Assembly (NCBI GenBank): GCA_046328035.1
Contig: JAXLXI010000002.1
Location: 310,001 to 374,000, forward strand
From: JBGASG01 sp046328035
GTDB lineage: Bacteria; Cyanobacteriota; Vampirovibrionia; Obscuribacterales; Obscuribacteraceae
Reading direction: 5' to 3'
Length of the DNA stretch: 64,000 bases
Below, in pieces: positions 7,201-14,400 of the stretch (position 1 is its first letter; every line of letters starts with the position of its first letter). The position numbers and the translations under genes were made by a program. A model generated the notes under the pieces. That model was given only the letters and a program-made list of their open reading frames with translations, was not told the origin of the DNA and ran no database searches.

Positions 7201-9788
7201 CTCGCGTCGAAACACAAGCACGCGAACAAACACGCCTGGCGACCGAACTCGCCACCGCCCGCACCCAATTGCAGGACGCACAAGTTAAAATGGGCGGCGA
7301 CGCCGCCCGCATCGCCGAACTGCAAAAGCAACTCGATGCCCGCGACGCGCAGCTTAAGCAAGCCGAGCTAGCCAAGCAACAAGCAGAAACCCGCGCCGCC
7401 GAAGCCGAAAAAGAACGCACCGCTCGCGAAAAAGAACTGTCCGACATCAAGGCTGAACTGGATGCCGCCAAGACGCAGATCGAGAAGAAGATAGGTACAG
7501 AAGCCGATCTGGCAGCAGCAAATACCAAGCTGAAAGCACTGCAAGAGAAGTACGACGCCGCCGAGAAAGCGCGCGGCGAGTTCGAGACCAAGCTCAAAGA
7601 CGAACAGACCGAGCGCACCAAGCAAGCCGACGCCGTCAAACAACTACAGGCAGATCTGGCGAAAGCTCAGGCCGACCTGCGCGAAGCCGCCACCAAATCC
7701 GGTGACGAAAAGGCCGCCCTCGAGAAGACAGCCGGCGAGACCGCCACCCGCTTGCAGGCGCAACTGGACGAAGCAACGAAGAAGCTGACGGAGTCGGAAG
7801 GTCGCGTCACCAAAGCAATCGAAGAACAAAAACGCATCGGGACAGAATTGCAAACGGCCCGCGCCGAACTTACCGAAGCCACCGGCAAGTTGCAGACCGA
7901 AGCCGCCACTATCGAGGGTTTGAAGCGCCAGCTGGAAACCGCTAAGAAAGCGGCGGAAGCCATCGAAACGGCAAAACAACAAGCCGAAGAACGAGCAAAG
8001 CAAGAAGAAACGCAGCGCAAGGCTGCCGAGACTAAAGTCGCGGATCTGGAGCGCGCCATTAAAGAAGCCGAGACGAAACTGTCTAAAGCCGACACCACCA
8101 AGGCAGACGCCGTCGCGGAAGTGAAAGGGCAACTGGCGGCATTACAAACCAGATATGAAGCAGCCAAGCTGGAGTTGACCCTGGCGACTACCAAAGCGCA
8201 AGAAGAAGCGACGGCTCGCGAAGCAGCTGTGAAACAAGCTACGGAAGCTTCCAAAACCGTCACCGAACTGCAGGGCAAACTGGCGGAAGCCGAGAAAGGC
8301 GGTGCCGCCGAGCGCACGCGCTTGCAGGGCGAATTGACCCGCGCGCAGGCGCAAGTCGACCAGGCCCAGGAAGCGTTGAAACAACTGGATGAACGCCTGA
8401 GAACGCAGACCCGCGCCGGCGAAGAACTGGCAGCCCGCCTGACGGCGGCGGAAACTGCACTTAAAGATGCATTGAAGCGCCTCGGTGATGCACCGGCGCC
8501 GACAACTCCTCCGTCCCCGGGCTCTGGTCGAGCCGTGACAGGCAAGCCGATCTCCAGTGGCGGCGACAACTATCGCCCGATCGCTCGCGAAGGCGACACG
8601 GTTACCCTGCTCAACATCGACAAGATTCCCGAGGGACGCGAGCAGTCGCGCACCAAAGCTGAGATCGAAGCGCAATTCGATCGCAAGCGTCTCAACATCG
8701 ACGGCACAGAACGTGAATACCTGATCGAAAAGGCGAAGACAGACGGCAGACCGCAACGCGTCTACCAACTGGTGTCGGAAGCGACAGATGCCGGTGCCGG
8801 CAAAGTGAAACTGGTTGGCGAAACCTATGTGAAGAAGACCAGCGACAAAGCTGGCAACTCCGGTCAAACCTATGCCGAATGGTTGGCCGATTACGATGCG
8901 AAGAAAGGCACGACCGAAGTCACCGAACGGATGCGTCCGGGCGTGCAAGGCAATGTCGGCACCACTGCCGGTGATGGCGGCGTCAAGCCGACCGGCGGCA
9001 CCGGCACCACCGGCGACGGCACTGTCAAACCGACCGGTGACGGTACCGGCGGAACCGGCGCAGTCACGCCCGCTCCGGTAGTCGCCGACAGCGTCTCGGT
9101 CGCGCAAGTGGAAGCTTTGCTCGAAGTGAACAATCGTTTGACCGCTGCCCCTGGCGAAGCCGCCTCGGCCGACGTTCGCGCCGCCATCGATGATGCCATC
9201 GCGCAGCACGAAGCCGACCCAGCCAAGAAAGCCATGGTCGAAGCGCTCAACAAGATGAAGACCGGCTACGCAACTGAAGCGAAAGCCATCAACGAATCGC
9301 TGGCGCGCACCCGCGCCACGGTGACCCCGACCGCTTCAACCGGCGGCACACCGGGTCCGGCGACTCCGTTGCCCGAACTGGCTTTCGATCGCACCAATGT
9401 CTCCGGCGGCAACGTCACCAGCGAGCAACACACGACCGGCGCCGGCGAACGGACTGCAGAGAAACTCACGCAAGAAGACGTCAAAGCCCTGGAAGCACAA
9501 AAAGTTGCCAACCAGACCAGACTCAAAGCCATCGAAACCGAACTGGCAGACAAAGGACTCGACACCACTAAACGCACGCAATTGGAAGCAGAGCAGCGCC
9601 GCCTGATTGCCGAAAACGCCAACATGGACCGCGCGCAAACCGATCCTGTATTCGGCGGCAGAGTCAAGGCGATTGCACGCATCGCCGGTCCGGTCGGTGC
9701 AGTTGCCGCCATCGTCATCGCGGTGCGCCTCTCATGCCGGAAGCCAAGCCGTCCGGCGGCATGGTCCACTCGCGCTACGGCGGCATAA
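4245..9788 (+). CDS. giant coiled-coil protein with C-terminal membrane segment, unknown function
   Basis: An 1847-aa protein of no family I recognise. In order: a Pro/Asp-rich N-terminus; a Cys/Arg-rich stretch at about 120-185; a short alpha-helical part (GEKLVAKGLELRPEIG); a Pro-rich linker at about 230-400; a hydrophobic patch at about 425-440; a globular part at about 450-640; then nearly 800 residues of Glu/Lys/Ala/Gln heptads (about 650-1410) with internally repeated blocks, for example AEAEKQRVAREAEM and AEAEKERTAREKEL. After that comes a small folded domain (about 1430-1560), a Gly/Thr/Pro linker and a membrane-like segment (AGPVGAVAAIVIAV) next to the C-terminus. The Cys-rich stretch and the last 20 residues read less like coding sequence than alternative frames there, so the end may be frameshifted near 9725. 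A role as a cell-envelope or cytoskeletal scaffold is only a guess. Confidence 0.8.
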   Translation: MPPYDDAAAPVVPKQPAKLYEPDHNSPVFRGEIRQPAGPDVIASGGSCRDRLACDVTDQRGRVTINDHRQRGRFEDPRAMTFGALQTENQFGFEFAKPKYMAAITAADRISQRNVFNDRCCACSRMQGIDLTLARGADGCCRNSRCRRMSPCAEQQLRGQRTACLQDEDRLWGCYLAPGSTRVQAGMRFIANGQTAEGEKLVAKGLELRPEIGRDPNFIKMLEQARAQGRALERPPVPQPPAPGPDVRRPPQPVRASAGDFYNFHGSPTGSPTDSRRPPQFGTQPPPDVSPNLPRVPAVDRTGGPAPARTVDESNKVYPYSATELHRREKQTMEYVAKMAPTFRFAPRPDLIRQVLGPDVAPPQRTLPNPQFPPIEPPAPVRVEPPTPTTNTGDGFTPPAPETPAGGKNFWETVKDYSKEDWVRGLAAILAALGISKGIDIYRNLGKDVVRQHVENGEQVKVTVDATKTAAERGVKAFDKITGQPLEKLSADGKYYEATRADGTVEKIPVQNIDRIRYEIVAADQREVKQLKAELELRLKGLPDRAGMISKLDVQHDAAMTEKQKFVFTDKGVEVGTIEGINQDGTIKVKQADGSFVNRTVNADTQMVLKFKDAVANVQKLNGADVAEFLKIASPQVNLSDWTRMQGEVREQKTREFEDALNKLLEDSKKAHEETKQKLEEAKKALADQEKLNETERKKYTTEIDGLQKQLEKATEAVTKAEERIKTEAAQREAAVKTYQETKTKLETAQKDLAALAETDKEKRAELDKQIKQLQGDLTKNSQSLDEVNKKLAQQIVETEKSREKAAELQKSLADVQQKLQTESQRVQTLEQGLAERDAQVKALTEANRVAAERAAEAEKQRVAREAEMVKIKGDLDAARKELDGKTGTEADLVDAKAKLAELSTKYEEATKAAKEFERQLAAEQKERTTVTDELKVAQEKLTKAQADFAALKDKTAADQKKLEQVEAELKTKITELETKLKASDTRVETQAREQTRLATELATARTQLQDAQVKMGGDAARIAELQKQLDARDAQLKQAELAKQQAETRAAEAEKERTAREKELSDIKAELDAAKTQIEKKIGTEADLAAANTKLKALQEKYDAAEKARGEFETKLKDEQTERTKQADAVKQLQADLAKAQADLREAATKSGDEKAALEKTAGETATRLQAQLDEATKKLTESEGRVTKAIEEQKRIGTELQTARAELTEATGKLQTEAATIEGLKRQLETAKKAAEAIETAKQQAEERAKQEETQRKAAETKVADLERAIKEAETKLSKADTTKADAVAEVKGQLAALQTRYEAAKLELTLATTKAQEEATAREAAVKQATEASKTVTELQGKLAEAEKGGAAERTRLQGELTRAQAQVDQAQEALKQLDERLRTQTRAGEELAARLTAAETALKDALKRLGDAPAPTTPPSPGSGRAVTGKPISSGGDNYRPIAREGDTVTLLNIDKIPEGREQSRTKAEIEAQFDRKRLNIDGTEREYLIEKAKTDGRPQRVYQLVSEATDAGAGKVKLVGETYVKKTSDKAGNSGQTYAEWLADYDAKKGTTEVTERMRPGVQGNVGTTAGDGGVKPTGGTGTTGDGTVKPTGDGTGGTGAVTPAPVVADSVSVAQVEALLEVNNRLTAAPGEAASADVRAAIDDAIAQHEADPAKKAMVEALNKMKTGYATEAKAINESLARTRATVTPTASTGGTPGPATPLPELAFDRTNVSGGNVTSEQHTTGAGERTAEKLTQEDVKALEAQKVANQTRLKAIETELADKGLDTTKRTQLEAEQRRLIAENANMDRAQTDPVFGGRVKAIARIAGPVGAVAAIVIAVRLSCRKPSRPAAWSTRATAA

Positions 9789-9847
9789 CGTCGCGAACAC
9801 CGCTGCATCGGAGCCTGCCGCTATACCTTCCTTCCCATACCCCCGAT

Positions 9848-9935
9848 GCCTTCGAGCCTGGGGTGCCTTCAGCCTGGGGTGCCTTCGAGGCCTGGGGGTG
9901 CCTTCGAGCCTGGGGGTGCCTTCGAGCCTGGGGGT
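9848..9935 (+). repeat. tandem repeat, about 5 copies of a 16-19 bp GC-rich unit
   Basis: Five head-to-tail copies of GCCTTCGAGCCTGGGGGT, beginning at 9848, 9865, 9881, 9900 and 9918 and differing by single-base gains or losses. The copies lie just after the stop of the coiled-coil gene and just before the IS110-targeted palindromic region. Because unit lengths vary and are not multiples of three, the array is unlikely to be selected as coding sequence. Confidence 0.85.
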
Positions 9936-9947
9936 GCCTCAGAGCTC

Positions 9948-9964
9948 CTTAGGGCAAATCAACA
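9948..9964 (+). repeat. left half of a 17-bp perfect inverted repeat (pre-dates the IS)
   Basis: CTTAGGGCAAATCAACA here is the exact reverse complement of 11376-11392. The pair looks like transposon ends, but the guide matches of the IS110 element place its true ends inside this pair (about 10015 and 11376), so I read the repeat as native palindromic sequence that the element landed in. Confidence 0.75.
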
Positions 9965-10034
9965 CTTCTGTTTAAAATCTCGATTTTTTCGGTGCCAGTG
10001 GGGTCGATCAACACTTCTTACGATGGCCTTTAAG

Positions 10035-10064
10035 TTGACAGGGTTACCTAGGTGAGCCTAAGTA
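10035..10064 (+). promoter_or_regulatory. possible promoter of the bridge RNA, overlapping a strong hairpin
   Basis: TTGACA at 10035-10040 is a perfect -35 box; 18 bases on is TAAGTA, a weak -10, which would start RNA near 10071, right at the first base-paired segment of the bridge RNA. The same region is a 14-bp hairpin with one mismatch (10039-10052 with 10057-10070, loop TGAG). If transcription starts further upstream, the hairpin would instead be the 5' stem-loop of the RNA. The sequence alone does not decide. Confidence 0.35.
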
Positions 10065-10070
10065 ACCCTG

Positions 10071-10250
10071 TTGGATCTGGTCATTGGACAGGCGTGAACT
10101 CCATCAACAGATCGATGCCGTAAGAGAGCTCGAAACAGAAATTAGACGCTCGTCCACACCAGCAACAAGTCTACATCGAGGAATATGTTGGTAGCCATAG
10201 GGCTAAACCGCGTAAGAAAGTCGACAGAGGTTGCTGTGACCAGATCTTTC
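10071..10250 (+). ncRNA. IS110 bridge RNA (target- and donor-binding loops)
   Basis: A closing stem GATCTGGTCA/TGACCAGATC (10074-10083 with 10237-10246) holds two arms. Arm one, 10085-10095 with 10146-10156 (one mismatch, one G-U), opens into a loop with ATCAACA at 10103-10109 and AACAGAA at 10134-10140, capped by a small TCGA/TCGA hairpin: the target-binding loop. Arm two, CAGCAAC/GTTGCTG (10160-10166 with 10230-10236), opens into a loop with ACATCG and GAATAT at 10173-10186 and CGTAAGAA at 10211-10218, capped by a TAGCC/GGCTA hairpin: the donor-binding loop. The size, about 180 nt, and the two-loop layout match what is established for the IS621 bridge RNA. All four guides match the expected DNA, as set out in the findings. 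Confidence 0.75.
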
Positions 10251-10280
10251 GGTGAATGACACTAGAAAGAAAGAGGACGA

Positions 10281-11255
10281 ATGAAGAACGTAAATCTAGG
10301 CGTTGACATCGCTAAGGATTGGTTCGACGCATGCATCTTGATTGAGAACTCGCGCTACGTGAAGAAGTTCGCTAACAGCGCAGCTGGTTTTGCCAGATTC
10401 CGCGATTGGGTCCACAGCTTTGAATGCGACCGGTATAACCTGGTCTTTGAGCCTACCGGTAGATATGGAGAAGCACTGGTTACTTTTATACTGGAACTCC
10501 CAAAGATCCGCGTTGTTCGCGCAGATATTAGGAGGTTTCGGAGATTCGCCCAGTCGCTCCAGCCCGACTTGAAGTCAGACTATTCTGACGCGTTCGCCCT
10601 TGCCATGTTCGCTAAGGAGCGGTCAGCAAATTGCCCTGAACATCGCCTTCCCTCACCTATCCAACTCGAATTGCGAGACATCCAAATGTGCTTGCGTTCG
10701 TTGGAGAAACGATCGGTAGCGGTGCAAAATCAGCTTAAATGCGGGCTTCGCAGCGATGCAGTGAGGCACGTGCTGTCCGCGGAGGCAGAACGCATAAATG
10801 CAGAGTACGACGAAATCTTCGCCCTGGCTTGTTCTCGGATCGACGCCGATCTAGCCTTACGCGAGGATAAGCGTTTGCTCTTATCCATTCCAGGGATTGG
10901 AGAGAAGACCGCAATCATCTTGCTTTCTTTGATCGATTTCCGGAAATTTCCAACAAGCAGATCGCTAGCCAAATTTCTGGGTCTGACGCCGCGCAAATGG
11001 GAATCAGGCAGTTCAATCAAGGCGAGAGGATCGATCAGCAAAGCAGGAAACAAATATGTGCGTAATGCCTTACTTTTCCCGGCCATGGCGGCAATGCAGC
11101 ACAATGCGGTTTTGCGGCCTTTTTGCGAACGACTTACCTCTGCTGGCAAACCAGGCGCGCTGGTACGCACTGCAGTGATCCGCAAGCTAGTCACAATCGC
11201 GTGGTCGCTCATCCACAACAGACGCCCGTTCTCTGAGGAATTTGAAACGGCTTAA
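10281..11255 (+). CDS. IS110-family DEDD transposase/recombinase
   Basis: A 324-aa protein with the two IS110 domains. The N-terminal RuvC-like DEDD part has Asp in GVDIAKDWFDA (Asp9), Glu in VFEPTGRYGEAL and the Asp pair in LKSDYSDAFALAMFA. The C-terminal transposase_20 part has the helix-hairpin-helix LLLSIPGIGEKTAIIL and the serine-containing KARGSISKAGNKYVRNALLFPA, which in the family supplies the catalytic serine. The length is normal, the frame is intact and an SD-like AGAGGA lies just before the ATG, so the enzyme is probably functional. It acts with the non-coding RNA encoded directly upstream. Confidence 0.97.
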   Translation: MKNVNLGVDIAKDWFDACILIENSRYVKKFANSAAGFARFRDWVHSFECDRYNLVFEPTGRYGEALVTFILELPKIRVVRADIRRFRRFAQSLQPDLKSDYSDAFALAMFAKERSANCPEHRLPSPIQLELRDIQMCLRSLEKRSVAVQNQLKCGLRSDAVRHVLSAEAERINAEYDEIFALACSRIDADLALREDKRLLLSIPGIGEKTAIILLSLIDFRKFPTSRSLAKFLGLTPRKWESGSSIKARGSISKAGNKYVRNALLFPAMAAMQHNAVLRPFCERLTSAGKPGALVRTAVIRKLVTIAWSLIHNRRPFSEEFETA

Positions 11256-11375
11256 AGCTCTTTCTATCTGAAGCCTGCCCAGCAATTCCGACCCTCGGGT
11301 TTGCTCACGTTAGCGCGCCCACAAACCTGCGCTGGTACAATCAGGATCTCGTCTTGACAAACATCGGAATATTTC

Positions 11376-11392
11376 TGTTGATTTGCCCTAAG
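11376..11392 (+). repeat. right half of the 17-bp perfect inverted repeat
   Basis: TGTTGATTTGCCCTAAG, exact reverse complement of 9948-9964. It begins at the last base of the TTCT core at the right junction, so after removal of the element it would lie next to the left flank and form the right arm of the target palindrome. Confidence 0.75.
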
Positions 11393-11407
11393 AGAAAATG
11401 AGAAGCA

Positions 11408-11434
11408 CCCCGACACTCTGCTTGTGTGCCGGGG
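11408..11434 (-). terminator. likely terminator of the 2193-aa gene
   Basis: CCCCG and ACAC (11408-11416) pair with GTGT (11424-11427) and CGGGG (11430-11434), with a 2-nt bulge and a 7-nt loop. Read on the minus strand the hairpin lies about 45 bases after the stop codon of the giant gene and is followed by a T-rich stretch. Confidence 0.45.
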
Positions 11435-11477
11435 CGCCAATTTGCTTGGGCTGGATGCTGTAGCCCTCGTGAGGTCT

Positions 11478-14400
11478 TTAGCCGTCGTTGACGAAGTCGT
11501 CGGAGCCGCCCGATGAGGCGGACGACGAATAGAACTTGCCTTCGGCCGACTGGCTCTCGTTGTAGCCGTTGCCGTCGAAGCGGTAGTTGCCTTTATCGTC
11601 GAGGGACATCTTGCCGCCCCACGGACCGCGCGTCGTCGGCGTCCAACCGGCGGCGTTGCTGCCGATGTGGCAGGTAATCACCCAGCTGTCCGCCCACTTG
11701 CCGTCGTTGCCTTTCTGGCGGGTGGCGGTAATCGGATGCGGATTGCCTTTGCGGTAGTAGGTCATCTCGGTGATTTCTTCACCGTCGCGTTTGAATGTCC
11801 GGCGCACCACATCTTCGGCATCGCGCGCATCCGGATATTGGATGGAGACAATCTTGCCGTCAGCGCGTTCCAGAGCGATCGCCGAGTAGTTGCCGGCGAG
11901 GGTGAACACGTTGGTTTCTTTGCCGTTGACACTCCACCAGGAATAGACACCGTCGGCGGTGACATCTGCTTCGCCGTGGAATCTCTTCTTCGGATCGCCG
12001 TCGATGATCCACTCGCGGGTGTATTGACCGCGTTGATCTTTTTGACGTGCGTAGTGCGTGCCGTTGTCGATCATCACATTGATGATGCCGTTTTCGCGTC
12101 CGAAGCGGCGGCTGCGTCCCAGTCCATCAACTGCCGCGGTAATGGCGGAGTTGGTGGTTTCCACAATCGCCACTCGACCTTCGCCGACGCGCTGAATGCT
12201 GATCACTTTCTTGGTGCCGTCGGTTGTCGGTATTTCGATTTCGCAGCGGTTTCCTTTCCACTCTTCAGCTTTGGCTGAGGGCGACTTGTCGGCAGCGAAG
12301 GCATTCAGTTCGGACTTCGCATCGCGACGATACTGAGCTTGCTTGCCGTCGACGGCGATGCCCGACAACGTGAGCAGCGCCTTCTGGCGTGCGGCGGCGG
12401 CATCCGGCGTTGCCGCCGAACCTTGCAGCAATACCTTGGCGGCCGCCAATCTGATTTTGTCGTGCGGCGAATCCAGAAGTTGCATCACCGGAGCCATTTC
12501 GGCGGCGGTCTTGAATTTGTAGTCTTTGTAATTGTTGAACACCGACTGCACGACCTGATCGGCAGCCAGTTCCGTATCGACCCAGGAGCCGCGGCGCAGC
12601 GGCGAGTTCGGATCGATCAACTTGTTGTAGGCGTCCCAACGCTCTTGCATGCGCTGACCGCGCACCGCACCGGTGGAAGCGCCATCGGCAATGGTGCGAT
12701 CCCACAGACCATACACGCCGTCGCGCAGTTGTTCGACAACACTCATCGCCAGTTCGCGCACTTCTTTGTCGCACTTGGAGAGCTTGCCGGCGTCGGCCAT
12801 GCCTTCCAGAACGGCGAATGCCGGGCGATAGCGATAAGCCAACAAGTCGTTCAACAGTGCCTTCTGATAGTCCTTCGATTGTTCGCCTTCCGCGCGGCTC
12901 AACTCCCATTCCAGAGCCTTGAGCGTCACGGCGCCGACTTCTTCTTCGGTCAAGCTGAGTTGCTCGCGCAACTTGTCGCCGCCGACCTTGGCCAGGTCGC
13001 GCCACGCATTGAGCAAGATTGTCCGCGCCTCGGCTGGAATCTCGCCGCCGGTGAGCGCACGCTTCACGTACTCCGCAGCTTGCGAGCGACCCAGTGCACC
13101 ATCCTTCAAGCAATCGGCGAGCACGTTCGCTGCGGCAATCTGCCATTGTTTCGTGGTCGTGGTGTCGGTGTACACCGGCATGCCATATTCCGCCCAGTGC
13201 GGGTTTTTCTGATCCGGAGTACCGTCGACGCCGCCACCAGTCATCAAAATCAAGTAGGCTTGGCGCTTCGCCAGAGCAGCTGCGATTTCTTTTTGAGTGT
13301 TGCCGTCTTGCAGGTTGATGCCTTTGTCGATCAGGCGCTTCACGCCTTCGGCTTTGCGCAGGTCTTCCTGCAGTTTCACTTGTTCGGCTTGAATGTCGCG
13401 TATGCGTTTCTCGAGATTGTCGATCTCTTTCTGTTTCTGCGCGGTGCCCTCAGCGTTCTGTTTCTCGAGCAGTTGGCGCGCCGGGTCCGCAGGCTGCATG
13501 TTGCGTGTGGCGTTCTGCAACGTCGTCTGGGCATCGGTAATTTCTTTGCGCAGCGCTGTAATGCGCTCTTGCGATGACTTGGTGACATCGTCGTTGTCCT
13601 TCGAGCGTTTCTTATTGGCAGCGATTTCTGCTTCGACATCGCCGAGCAGTGCTCTCTTCAACTGATCGACATCGACGGCGGGCATCAAGCCGGCCGGGTC
13701 GACATCTTCCGTCGAGCCGCGTGCCAGGCGGGCGAACTTCTTCCATACCTCATCGCGCTCATTGTCGGATGCCTTGGTGCCATCCATCATGTAATCGTGA
13801 ATAGCCTTCGCTGAACGGAAGATATAGGTGATGCAGTTCCAGTCTTTGCGAATCTGTTCGGCGCGCGCGGAGCGGTCGCTGGTCCAGTTTTCGTAGTTGA
13901 GAAGACTGAGAGCGCTCTTGCTCTTCAACCAGTCTTTGACTTGTTCGTTCGACATGCGGTCGACGACGCTGTACTGGAAGTCGCGTTTCAGGCGCGACAT
14001 CGTTTCCTGATACTTCTCGTCGTATGCGCGCCGATAGGCTGCTTGCGCATCGACGGTCGGGTTCTGGTAACGGGTCATCAAGGCGCGCACTTTGTCCAGC
14101 GTCGCCACATCTTTTTCAGTGTTGATCAGGCGTCCGGCGATCTCGCCGAGGCGCTCGTCGGTAAGCGTTTCCAGCGCCATCACGGCAGCCAGACGCACGC
14201 GTGAGTCTGTTTCTCCCGCCGGAATGTTCTTATCGCCGAGCGACAAGACCGGAGTGGCGGCTGTACGTCCGCGGATCAGATCGAGCGATTCACGGTGACC
14301 AAAAGAAGCCAGCGTGGTGATTGCTTCAGCCCGCAGTTGCGGAAAGGCACCGGCGAATTTGTCTGCTTTCGAAGGATCGATCATGCCTTGCAATTTGGCG

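Larger units (their letters stand above)
10015..11376 (+). mobile_element. IS110-family insertion sequence with bridge RNA, about 1.36 kb
   Basis: The element contains one DEDD transposase gene and a roughly 260-nt non-coding left part that folds like a bridge RNA. Both ends share the tetranucleotide TTCT (10015-10018 and 11373-11376), the likely recombination core, so one copy belongs to the element. The ends are assigned from guide matches: the donor loop of the RNA holds the complement of TTCTTACG at the left end and a copy of ACATCG..GAATAT at the right end (11361-11372); the target loop holds ATCAACA of the left flank and the complement of TTCTGTT of the right flank. No terminal inverted repeats or target duplication beyond the core are needed, as expected for this family. 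Confidence 0.88.

Noticed and set aside
4938..7361. 807-codon open frame antisense to the coiled-coil gene
   Set aside because: Its Leu/Phe/Gly-rich sequence is the mirror of Glu/Lys/Ala codons on the other strand; no SD and no domain. Several shorter antisense frames there have the same cause.
9948..11392. 17-bp perfect inverted repeats as the ends of the IS110 element
   Set aside because: The four guide matches and the shared TTCT core put the ends at 10015 and 11376; the repeats fit better as part of the pre-existing palindromic target region.
12339..13577. Long plus-strand frames opposite the 2193-aa gene (also 14580-15461 and 16779-17648)
   Set aside because: They lie fully inside a gene with normal codon use and carry no recognisable domains or SD sites.
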